A stretch of 64,000 nt of DNA from Cellvibrionaceae bacterium AOL6. Its GTDB lineage: Bacteria > Pseudomonadota > Gammaproteobacteria > Pseudomonadales > Cellvibrionaceae. Positions 56,781 to 64,000 of this stretch are shown here, piece by piece (position 1 is the first letter of the stretch; each line of letters opens with the position of its first letter). The position numbers were made by a program, and so were the translations under genes. The notes beneath the pieces are model-generated. The model was not told the origin of the DNA and made no database searches. It saw only the letters and a list, made by a program, of their open reading frames with translations. The DNA lies in the NCBI GenBank assembly GCA_003265435.1, contig NOXC01000004.1, positions 217,533-281,532 of the forward strand, in the 5' to 3' direction.

Positions 56781-57881
56781 TTAGGCGACCACCTGCGCTC
56801 GGCCCCGCTGTTTCGCGATGTACAGTTTTGCATCCGCGCGGTCGATGGCTGCCACCCAATCGCTCTCACTCTCAGGCACCGCACTGTGAATGCCGACACT
56901 GACCGTCACTCTGGATGAGGCCCCCGACCTCGCATGCTCAATGTCTTCATTTCGCAATTGCGCCTGCACTTGCGCCATCAAGGTCTGTGCCGCATCTAAC
57001 GAGCAGCCCGGCAGAACGACAATGAACTCTTCCCCACCGTAACGACCAACAAAACCAAAGTCCTCTGGCACCATTGCGCGCAGTACTTCCGCAATGCGTG
57101 TCAGGCAACGATCACCTTCAATGTGACCGTAATGGTCGTTGTAGGCTTTGAAAAAATCCACATCGAGCATCGCAATCGACACCCACTTTTTGTTGCGGTA
57201 GAAGTGTGCCCAATTTTCATTCAGGTACAGCTCTAACGCGCTGCGGTTTTGAAGTTGCGTCAGCGTATCCATGCGGGCCAGCAGTTCGAGACGCTCGTTG
57301 TTATTTGCCAGTGTCTGCTGGAAGAAGATGTTGGTACGCAACATCTTTGAAAAGCGACGCCCGCCACTGTGCACCATGATCCAGAATATAATCACAAGCG
57401 GAAGTAAAAGCAGATAGGCGCGATCAGTCTGTACGCTGGAGACATAAATCAATGTCAGCAGAATCGGAGAATAAAAACACGCTAGCGCGGGGAAAAAACT
57501 GGAATGTGACCCGACCGCGCCCGCAATCAACCCCGTCATTATAGTGAACAACGCCACCTGATAGACACTGGGCCACTGAGCATCAAACTGCGCACCAAAA
57601 ATCGCCCAATTAATGCCGGCTACTAAGGTGCCGACACAGTACAGCAATGCCCACTTGATTGGAGTGTCGAGGATGGAAGGCTTGCGGTGATACAGTAAAA
57701 CAGACAGGCTTCGAGCCAGCGTGATCAGCGTCATACTGACCAGCCACGGCACAATAAAGCCGGAAGGCAGCACGGGCTCGTAGGCCACGGCGACAATGAT
57801 CGCCACCACATAGCTCAGCAGAAAAGCCGGTGGTGACAGTCGATGCAGTATGCGCATCTGTTCGTGAGTAACGGTGTTCAC
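56781..57881 (-). CDS. Membrane-bound diguanylate cyclase
   Basis: 366 residues: five or six N-terminal helices (about 15-175), a short coiled linker (LANNNERLELLARMDTLTQL), then a GGDEF domain with an active-site GGEEF (RYGGEEFIVVLPG). Makes c-di-GMP from two GTP. No RxxD inhibitory site is seen immediately before the GGEEF motif. Single gene; the input signal is unknown. Confidence 0.92.
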   Translation of the reverse strand: MNTVTHEQMRILHRLSPPAFLLSYVVAIIVAVAYEPVLPSGFIVPWLVSMTLITLARSLSVLLYHRKPSILDTPIKWALLYCVGTLVAGINWAIFGAQFDAQWPSVYQVALFTIMTGLIAGAVGSHSSFFPALACFYSPILLTLIYVSSVQTDRAYLLLLPLVIIFWIMVHSGGRRFSKMLRTNIFFQQTLANNNERLELLARMDTLTQLQNRSALELYLNENWAHFYRNKKWVSIAMLDVDFFKAYNDHYGHIEGDRCLTRIAEVLRAMVPEDFGFVGRYGGEEFIVVLPGCSLDAAQTLMAQVQAQLRNEDIEHARSGASSRVTVSVGIHSAVPESESDWVAAIDRADAKLYIAKQRGRAQVVA

Positions 57882-57986
57882 TCTGTTTTCTCGTCCCGCC
57901 AGGGAATAAACGGCGCCAGTTTTTTGAATACTAAACCAAAACCAGCAATTTATACGCCAAAAACTGGAAAACTCGGTAAAAACCGC

Positions 57987-59411
57987 TCAGTGCTTGCGTG
58001 ATTTCGCTCGGCCGCCTTGATTACGTGCACCACTGCGTGCGCCTTTGCCCTTGTTGTCGCCTTTCGACGGCCGGTTTTCGAAGGGGTTGTCGCTCGTGCG
58101 AAACTCTATGCGTACCGGCGTTCCGTGCAGGTCCAGCGCCCGGCGGAAGGTTTTCTCCAGATAACGGACATAATGCCCCGGTACGCTTGCCGTTTGATTA
58201 CCGTGAATCACAATGATCGGCGGGTTGTGCCCACCCGCGTGCGCATAACGCAGCTTAATTCTTCGCCCGCGCACCAAAGGCGGTTGGTGCTCGGACACGG
58301 CATCCTCAAGAATACGCGTCAAGAAACTGGTGGACAGCTTTTCCGTTGCGGAGCGGTGCGCGCGTCGAATGGACTGATACAGATTGCCCACGCCCGTGCC
58401 ATGCAGAGCCGAGATGTAGTGGATGTCGGCATAATCGACGAAGCGCAGGCGCCGCTGCAATTCGTTCTTGATGTACTGCTTGTGCTCGCTTTCCAGACCG
58501 TCCCATTTGTTCAACGCGATGACCAGCGCCTTGCCGGAGTCAATCACATGCCCCAATAGATGCAGGTCCTGATCGACGATGCCTTCGCGTGCATCCATAA
58601 CCAGAATCACCACATTCGCATCTTCAATGGCCTGTAAGGTTTTGACGATGGAGAATTTCTCAACGGAAAGCTTGATGTTTTTTCGGCGACGCACACCCGC
58701 GGTATCAATCAGCGTGTAGTCTTCTCCATCCCGCTCATACTGGATGTAAATACTATCTCGCGTGGTGCCCGGCATGTCATACACAATGACCCGCTCCTCG
58801 CCCAACATACGGTTCACCAACGTGGATTTACCCACGTTAGGCCGACCGACCACCGCCATTTTCAGGCCTTTGGTTGCTTTAGCAGGGTTATCGTTTTCCT
58901 CTTCCTCCGCTGAAGGTTCGCCTGGAAGGGCCGCGACGACCGCGGCTGAAAGCGCTTTGATTCCCCGGCCTTGTGCGGCCGCCACGGGCAGCACCTCGCT
59001 GAAGCCCAACTCAAAGAACGGCGCCAGGGCCACATCCTCGTTCAGTCCATCCACTTTATTCGCGACGATCAGAACCGGTTTACTCTGCCGGCGCAAATCG
59101 TCGGCCAGTTCGGCGTCTGCCGGCGTCAAACCATCTCGCACATCCACGAGAAACAGCACCAGGTCGGCTTCATCTATGGCCTGGCGACTCTGTTGCGCCA
59201 TCTCGAGGTCTATGCCCTCTTCCTCGCCACTGATCCCTCCCGTATCAATCGCCAGATAGCGGTGCTCTCCGAGGACCACCTCGCCGTATTTACGATCGCG
59301 TGTGAGGCCGGCGTGATTTGCCACCAACGCATCACGCGAACGCGTTAGACGATTAAACAGCGTGGATTTTCCGACGTTGGGTCGACCGACCAGCGCAAGG
59401 GTTGGAAGCAT
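57987..59411 (-). CDS. der: Ribosome biogenesis GTPase Der (EngA)
   Basis: 474 residues with two GTPase domains ([12 protein letters not shown] and [12 protein letters not shown]; switch DTGG and DTAGV; NKVD and NKWD) and a KH-like C-terminal domain, ending in a basic, Gly/Lys-rich tail. Needed for 50S assembly. It follows bamB in the operon, as in E. coli. Confidence 0.96.
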   Translation of the reverse strand: MLPTLALVGRPNVGKSTLFNRLTRSRDALVANHAGLTRDRKYGEVVLGEHRYLAIDTGGISGEEEGIDLEMAQQSRQAIDEADLVLFLVDVRDGLTPADAELADDLRRQSKPVLIVANKVDGLNEDVALAPFFELGFSEVLPVAAAQGRGIKALSAAVVAALPGEPSAEEEENDNPAKATKGLKMAVVGRPNVGKSTLVNRMLGEERVIVYDMPGTTRDSIYIQYERDGEDYTLIDTAGVRRRKNIKLSVEKFSIVKTLQAIEDANVVILVMDAREGIVDQDLHLLGHVIDSGKALVIALNKWDGLESEHKQYIKNELQRRLRFVDYADIHYISALHGTGVGNLYQSIRRAHRSATEKLSTSFLTRILEDAVSEHQPPLVRGRRIKLRYAHAGGHNPPIIVIHGNQTASVPGHYVRYLEKTFRRALDLHGTPVRIEFRTSDNPFENRPSKGDNKGKGARSGARNQGGRAKSRKH

Positions 59412-59450
59412 GACAAAAGCCTATTTGGAGGGGTAGAACGAAACCGAAAC

Positions 59451-59468
59451 AGGCCCGCTAGCGGGCCT
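59451..59468 (-). terminator. Palindromic hairpin at the bamB stop
   Basis: Perfect 18-bp palindrome AGGCCCGCTAGCGGGCCT; the bamB stop codon (TAG) lies inside it. It may weakly end or attenuate transcription before der, but no T tract follows (TGTTTC). Confidence 0.35.
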
Positions 59469-60615
59469 TCTCGTTCACAGTGTAAGCACTGAGCTTGCCG
59501 TCGTCACTTAATACCCACACTTCATCACCCATGCTCAGTGGCGCCGGACGGAAGCCGTTGCCGGAAGGCTTGAAACGGTGCAGGTAGCGGCCGTCTTCTT
59601 GCGACAGCACGTGCATGTGACCATCTTCATCGATAGACGCAACATAATCGCCGAATACTACAGGTGCGCCGAGGTTGCGTCGGTGCATCTGGTCGTTCGT
59701 CCAGAGAATGGCGCCGTTGCCGGCGTTGAACGCAACCACATGCGACTCCTCATTCACCGCGAAGAGGACACCGGAGGCCAGCGTCAGATTCTCGAAGGTG
59801 GAGAGATCCTGCTTCCAGATGATTTGCCCTTTCGCCTTGGAGAACGCCGCAAGCGCGCCGTGGTAACTGGCCGAGTAGATCAGCCCGCCATCGATGAGCG
59901 GCGACGCATCCACATCGACCATTTTCTCGAGCTCTGTGCGGCCCTTGGGCTGGCTCACGCGCACACTCCACATCAACGCGCCATCCGCAACGTTTAGACT
60001 CACGACTTGACCATTGCCGAATGCCGCCAGCAGCTGGTTGCGAGAAATGACCGGGCTGGCCGTGCCTCGCAGCGTCAGCGCAGGCACGGTGTGGTCGTAG
60101 CGCCACAGGGCCTCACCGGTTTCTGCAGCAAAGCCAAAAAGGCGGCCATCGATGGTTTGTGCGGCGACCACATCGTCATTTGCTGCCGGGACGCTCACGA
60201 CCTCGCTAGAGACCTCACCGAGCCAGAGCAACTCACCATCTTCGGCGCTGAGCGCCAGTACTTCACCGTCATAGGTGCCGAGATACAAACGGCCCTCGGC
60301 GTAGGACAGCGCACCGGAGATGTCTTTTTTGATGTCTTTCTTCCAGAGGCGCTTGCGCGTTTCACGCTCATAGGCGACCACATTGCCATCGACATCGGCG
60401 AGAAAAAGGGCCGAGTCGGACATCGCTGGCGCCAGTTTGGCGTAGCGCTTATCCTGCCCTTTTCCGGCATCGAGCTGCCACTGTTTTTTGACCGACAGTG
60501 TTTTTTCGAAGTCCACTAGAGGCGCGGCTTTAAGCGCTTCTTTTTTCTCGTCTTTTGACGCACAGGAGGCCAGCGCAAGCACCAGCACAACGGCGGCAAA
60601 TCGAACAAAATTCAT
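59458..60615 (-). CDS. bamB: Outer-membrane assembly lipoprotein BamB
   Basis: 385-residue lipoprotein: lipobox LALASC with Cys18 and an eight-bladed PQQ-type propeller (repeats such as GKGQIIWKQDL and NGAILWTND). Part of the BAM complex. Coupled to yfgM upstream by a 3-base gap. Confidence 0.95.
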   Translation of the reverse strand: MNFVRFAAVVLVLALASCASKDEKKEALKAAPLVDFEKTLSVKKQWQLDAGKGQDKRYAKLAPAMSDSALFLADVDGNVVAYERETRKRLWKKDIKKDISGALSYAEGRLYLGTYDGEVLALSAEDGELLWLGEVSSEVVSVPAANDDVVAAQTIDGRLFGFAAETGEALWRYDHTVPALTLRGTASPVISRNQLLAAFGNGQVVSLNVADGALMWSVRVSQPKGRTELEKMVDVDASPLIDGGLIYSASYHGALAAFSKAKGQIIWKQDLSTFENLTLASGVLFAVNEESHVVAFNAGNGAILWTNDQMHRRNLGAPVVFGDYVASIDEDGHMHVLSQEDGRYLHRFKPSGNGFRPAPLSMGDEVWVLSDDGKLSAYTVNEKAR

Positions 60616-60618
60616 AGT

Positions 60619-61317
60619 TTATTCCTGTGCTGCTTCGGCAGTCTCTTCTGTGACGACGGCCAGAGCGGGCTTCACCGAATCCAGCTTGAACTGAACCAGG
60701 CCACGGTGATTAAACTGTTGTGCCGGGATCGCTGCCAGCGCCTCTTCATAGGCCGTGGTGGCTGCGGCATTATCCCCTTGAGCAGCGAAGATATCGCCAC
60801 GAATTTCGTGATACAGCGGCGCCACCGTGTCGTCGTCAGCTTGCGCAACCAGTGCCAGTGCGGCATCAAACTTTTCCTGAGCCAGGAAGACACGCGCCAA
60901 GCGCGCTTTCGCGATCGCTTTCACAGGCTCGGAAGCCGGAGCATCCACCACCGCTTGCAAGCGGCTGGCCGCCTCTTCCAACGCGCCGTCTTTGACCAAT
61001 ATGCCCGCAACGGCCATTGAGCTCAGATCGTCATAAAGGGTTCCGCTGAATTCCGACGCGATCTCATCGGCAATCGCAAGTACCTGCGCCTGTGTCTCGC
61101 CCCCGAGTTCTGGACCGGCTTCTTCAAGCAGCACCATCATGGCCTGATAGCGTTCAGAAGCCGCTTGCGCCTTCTCACTCTTGAAATCACCCCAATAGTT
61201 CCAGCCCGAATAGGCCAGAATGGCCAACGCGATGGGTGCCACAACGGACAACCAGTTTTCTCGCCACCAGCGCTTGATCGTTTCGATTTGTTCTTCTTCT
61301 GTCAGATGGTCTGCCAC
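60619..61317 (-). CDS. yfgM: YfgM-type tetratricopeptide protein
   Basis: 232 residues: cytoplasmic N-terminus (DHLTEEEQIETIKRWWRENW), one helix (LSVVAPIALAILAYSGWNYWG) and periplasmic TPR repeats. YfgM is an ancillary SecYEG and PpiD partner in E. coli. GTG start. Part of the hisS-yfgM-bamB-der operon. Confidence 0.92.
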   Translation of the reverse strand: MADHLTEEEQIETIKRWWRENWLSVVAPIALAILAYSGWNYWGDFKSEKAQAASERYQAMMVLLEEAGPELGGETQAQVLAIADEIASEFSGTLYDDLSSMAVAGILVKDGALEEAASRLQAVVDAPASEPVKAIAKARLARVFLAQEKFDAALALVAQADDDTVAPLYHEIRGDIFAAQGDNAAATTAYEEALAAIPAQQFNHRGLVQFKLDSVKPALAVVTEETAEAAQE

Positions 61318-61321
61318 GTTG

Positions 61322-62599
61322 TCACTCCTGAACCAAAATAGTATTGAGATCGCTCACGGCTACGGTCTGTTGCTCACGCTCTTCGCGCAGATATTTCACC
61401 GTAACCTGATCGTTATTCACTTCATCTTCGCCGAGTACCAGCGCAATATGCGCCCCACTTCGATCGGCTTTTTTCATTTGCGCACGGAAGCCGCCGCCAC
61501 CGCAGTGCAACTGCACGCGCGTCTCAGGGCGCATGTCTCGAACCTGCTCCGCCAAACGCATCGCCGCCGGCCCCACATCCCCAACCGCGACTATGTAGAC
61601 ATCCAATTGCTGAAAAATCTCCTCAGGCAAACAATTGAGTTCGCGCAGCAGAAGAATCAGGCGTTCAACCCCCATCCCAAAACCGATGGCGGGCGTGGGT
61701 CGGCCACCTAACTGTTGCACAAGGGCATCATAGCGACCGCCCCCACAGATGGTGCCTTGAGAGCCCAACTTATCGGTCACCCACTCAAAGACCGTTTTGC
61801 TGTAGTAGTCGAGGCCGCGAACCAATCGCGGGTTGACTTCATAGGCAACGCCGCAGCCGTCAAGCAATCCACAGAGCGCGTCAAAATGCGCGCGCGACTC
61901 GTCGTCGAGGTAGTCGGTCAACATCGGTGCATCACGCAGCAAGGCCTGTGTCTGCTCGACCTTGCTATCGAATACGCGTAACGGGTTGGTGTGCAGGCGA
62001 CGCTGACTGTCTTCGTCAAGCTGATCCTGGCGCGCTTCCAGATACTCGATCAACGCGGCACGATGCGCCGCTCGGGATTCGCTTGTTCCGAGACTGTTGA
62101 TCTGCAAGGTCACGGCATCCGCGATGCCCAGTTCGCGCCAAAGACGCGCGGTCATCAACAGTAACTCTGCGTCGATATCGGGGCCAGCTAAGCCGAAGGC
62201 CTCAACACCGAACTGGTGAAACTGACGCAAGCGCCCTTTCTGCGGCTTTTCATGCCGAAACATCGGGCCCCAGTACCACAGTTTTTGCGTCAAGGTGCCG
62301 CGATCAAACAGCATTTGATGCTGCTCACAGGCTCGCACACAGCTCGCCGTCCCCTCGGGCCTCAGCGTCAGCATGTCGCCGTTGCGGTCCTCAAAGGTGT
62401 ACATTTCCTTTTCGACGATGTCCGTCGCCTCGCCGATACCCCGTTTGAACAGTTCTGTCTGTTCCAGCAGCGGGAACCGGATTTCCTGGTAGCCGTAGCG
62501 CTGCAACAGCTCAGTGATCACCGCCTCAAGGTACTGCCAAGCAGGACTCTCGTCTGGCAGGACGTCTTTCATGCCGGTAATGGCCTGGATCTTTTTCAA
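61322..62599 (-). CDS. hisS: Histidyl-tRNA synthetase
   Basis: 425-residue class II synthetase: motif 2 ([16 protein letters not shown]), the [13 protein letters not shown] histidine-binding segment, motif 3 ([15 protein letters not shown]) and an anticodon-binding domain at the end. TTG start. Lies 43 bases after rodZ; the ispG gene usual at this place is missing. Confidence 0.96.
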   Translation of the reverse strand: MKKIQAITGMKDVLPDESPAWQYLEAVITELLQRYGYQEIRFPLLEQTELFKRGIGEATDIVEKEMYTFEDRNGDMLTLRPEGTASCVRACEQHQMLFDRGTLTQKLWYWGPMFRHEKPQKGRLRQFHQFGVEAFGLAGPDIDAELLLMTARLWRELGIADAVTLQINSLGTSESRAAHRAALIEYLEARQDQLDEDSQRRLHTNPLRVFDSKVEQTQALLRDAPMLTDYLDDESRAHFDALCGLLDGCGVAYEVNPRLVRGLDYYSKTVFEWVTDKLGSQGTICGGGRYDALVQQLGGRPTPAIGFGMGVERLILLLRELNCLPEEIFQQLDVYIVAVGDVGPAAMRLAEQVRDMRPETRVQLHCGGGGFRAQMKKADRSGAHIALVLGEDEVNNDQVTVKYLREEREQQTVAVSDLNTILVQE

Positions 62600-62642
62600 A
62601 ACTCTACTCGTGTTTATCGTATCGGCACCTTAAGTGTGCCAA

Positions 62643-63668
62643 TCAGTTTCGTGGTGCGCTGAATCGGGACAAATCCGAATTCGAGCGCAATGGGACGTCG
62701 ACCGGCTCCCCGTCCACCTGGACGGCCGCCGCGCGCGCATTCCCCAAGAATATTTCGAAGGGGGCTTCACCAAAAAGGCGCAGATTATCCCCTTTGTTTT
62801 TGAGATCCGCAAACACCTTTTCCCCTGCCGCGTTTTTGACTTCCACCCAGCATTCGTCCGTAAACGCGATTTCCAACAGCACCTCGGTGCCGGTGGGCGC
62901 CACGATCGTGTCTTCCGGCACCTCGGCGGGTACCTCAGTCGCTTCGCCAAGCGCCTCACCTGGCAGAGAGGCGGATTCGCTCTCCACCTCAAGCTCAGCG
63001 GACAGTGCGAGGGCTTCATCACTCGGGGGCTCGGTGAGCAGGTTCGATTCTTCCGCTGCGCTGCCCTCTTCTAACAAGGTAGCGGTCTCCGGCGCAGCCG
63101 TGTCTCGCTCATCAATGAGAGGGACTTCATCCACTTCATCCACCACCTCAAGCACTTCGGGCGCGGGTTGTTCACGAGTGGTGGACACCTCGGCTTGCTC
63201 AGTCGTCGTCGAAGAAACGGGGGCATCGCCGGGGCGCGTATCACCACTCAACCACCAGGCCCAAATCAGCCAGACCAGTATTAACAGCGCAATGAATATC
63301 GGGAACGCCAGCCAGCGTTTCGACGAGGGCGTCGGGCTGACCGTAGCAGACTCGACACCCGCTGCTGCCTCTGACTCTAGCGTCTTTTGCTGACGCACCT
63401 GCATAATGGCTTGGTATTGCGCAACAAGCGCATCGCCATTCGCGCCGACCGCGCGCGCAAAATTGCGGATATAGCCCGCGACAAACACTTGCGCGTCGAA
63501 GGCATCAAACCGATCATCTTCAAGCAGGCGCAACTTGGCTTCCGCTATACGCGTGCGTTGATAGACGTCGTCATAACTCATGCCCGCGTCTTCTCGGCTG
63601 CGCTTTAGTTCGGCACCGGGACTCGTCAAAGAAGACGTCGTGTTCTGCTCAATCGGATCGTTCATCAT
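62643..63668 (-). CDS. rodZ: Cytoskeleton protein RodZ
   Basis: 341 residues: N-terminal helix-turn-helix (ELKRSREDAGMSYDDVYQRT, about 15-90), a helix (PIFIALLILVWLIWAWWLSG), a long acidic Ser/Glu-rich linker and a C-terminal DUF4115 domain. It links MreB to the membrane. ATG at 63668 is followed by a second ATG; AAGG lies before both. Confidence 0.92.
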   Translation of the reverse strand: MMNDPIEQNTTSSLTSPGAELKRSREDAGMSYDDVYQRTRIAEAKLRLLEDDRFDAFDAQVFVAGYIRNFARAVGANGDALVAQYQAIMQVRQQKTLESEAAAGVESATVSPTPSSKRWLAFPIFIALLILVWLIWAWWLSGDTRPGDAPVSSTTTEQAEVSTTREQPAPEVLEVVDEVDEVPLIDERDTAAPETATLLEEGSAAEESNLLTEPPSDEALALSAELEVESESASLPGEALGEATEVPAEVPEDTIVAPTGTEVLLEIAFTDECWVEVKNAAGEKVFADLKNKGDNLRLFGEAPFEIFLGNARAAAVQVDGEPVDVPLRSNSDLSRFSAPRN

Positions 63669-63676
63669 GCCTTACT

Positions 63677-64000
63677 TCATTGCGTCAAACGCTTGTATTC
63701 GAGATATTCTTGAGAGTATGGGTGCAGATTTTTCAGCGCCAGCGCGTAACTGGCCTCTTTGTCTTTGTTGCCAAAAATGCGTTCGATGCGAATCCCCAAC
63801 CAAAGACTGCGCGCACTCTGCGGGGCATTGGCGGAATAGATGTCCAGATAACGTTTCGCTTCCGCGTAGTCCCGCTCCTGAAAGCTGAGATCGGCCATTT
63901 CAAGGGCCGCACCCGCGTTGCGTTTGCTGATATTCAGAGAATGTCGGAAGGCCCCTTTCGCGCGCTCAACATCGTCCATACGCAAGGCACACAGGGGATA
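63677..64000 (-). CDS. pilF: Type IV pilus biogenesis/stability protein PilF (5' part beyond window)
   Basis: C-terminal portion of a TPR lipoprotein, which assists PilQ secretin assembly. The frame is open to the window end, so the signal and lipobox are not seen. Visible: RMDDVERAKGAFRHSLN, the repeat KRNAGAALEMADLSFQERDY, and the end KNLHPYSQEYLEYKRL. Lies 8 bases upstream of rodZ in the usual order. Confidence 0.9.
   Translation of the reverse strand, partial: YPLCALRMDDVERAKGAFRHSLNISKRNAGAALEMADLSFQERDYAEAKRYLDIYSANAPQSARSLWLGIRIERIFGNKDKEASYALALKNLHPYSQEYLEYKRLTQ

Noticed and set aside
1..64000. Mobile elements, prophage, CRISPR array or tRNA gene
   Set aside because: I found no transposase, integrase, phage gene, regularly spaced repeat or tRNA-like sequence in the window.

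Overview
The window is a contiguous stretch of gammaproteobacterial chromosome with dense coding, moderate GC and no insertion sequence, prophage, CRISPR array or tRNA gene that I can see. Conserved gene orders (purL/mltF/tadA; dnaX-ybaB-recR; rnd-ycgL-ycgN; pilF-rodZ-hisS-yfgM-bamB-der) point to Gammaproteobacteria. A GH43 beta-xylosidase with a GPH-type sugar transporter and xylose isomerase, a large TonB-dependent receptor, and a GldA/GldFG/DUF4340 ABC system suggest a polysaccharide-degrading, probably marine bacterium of the Cellvibrionales kind. That last placement is inference.

Layout. 1-4.6 kb: a GldA-like ABC exporter operon whose fused GldF-GldG gene is frameshifted in a T6 run. 4.6-10 kb (minus): an MltB-like transglycosylase and a MacAB-like adaptor/ATPase/two-permease operon. 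10.4-14 kb: purC, yigZ, a SLC13 carrier and a small zinc-ribbon protein. 14-21.9 kb: a pentose locus with two paralogous Nudix/winged-helix regulators, a GH43 xylosidase-GPH transporter operon and xylA. It is tied together by four copies of a 15-bp palindrome (TNGTCA-N3-TGACNA), and a short transcript with a strong terminator may sit in it. 22-30 kb: glutaminyl cyclase, TrhP/YegQ, FNR/ANR, DUF4202, a small secreted protein, dusA (apparently with an AUU start), transaldolase, a TerB-like protein, and an HDOD gene whose frame breaks at a dnaX-type slippery heptamer.

30-41.9 kb: MBL hydrolase, purL, mltF, tadA, a DUF1653 protein, two flavodoxin-like proteins, mnmC, a ComFB-like protein and an orphan periplasmic binding protein. 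41.9-49.5 kb (minus): a TIGR03503-type VWA protein, a small membrane protein, ycgN, ycgL, rnd, recR, ybaB and dnaX. dnaX carries a complete programmed -1 frameshift signal for the gamma subunit. 49.7-57.9 kb: an LpxR-like lipid A deacylase, then a phosphate-acquisition cluster: purple-acid-phosphatase-like enzyme, TonB receptor with three tandem Pho-box repeats upstream, and PiT-type permease, with the 4.5S RNA gene (ffs) between the receptor and the permease. A membrane diguanylate cyclase follows. 58-64 kb (minus): der, bamB, yfgM, hisS, rodZ and the 3' part of pilF; ispG, usual between rodZ and hisS, is missing.

Most of the window is ordinary core genome. The points of most interest are the Nudix-regulator pentose regulon with its possible small RNA or attenuator, the AUU start of dusA, the two slippery A-AAA-AAG sites (dnaX and HDOD), and the apparent Pho-controlled receptor/phosphatase pair.
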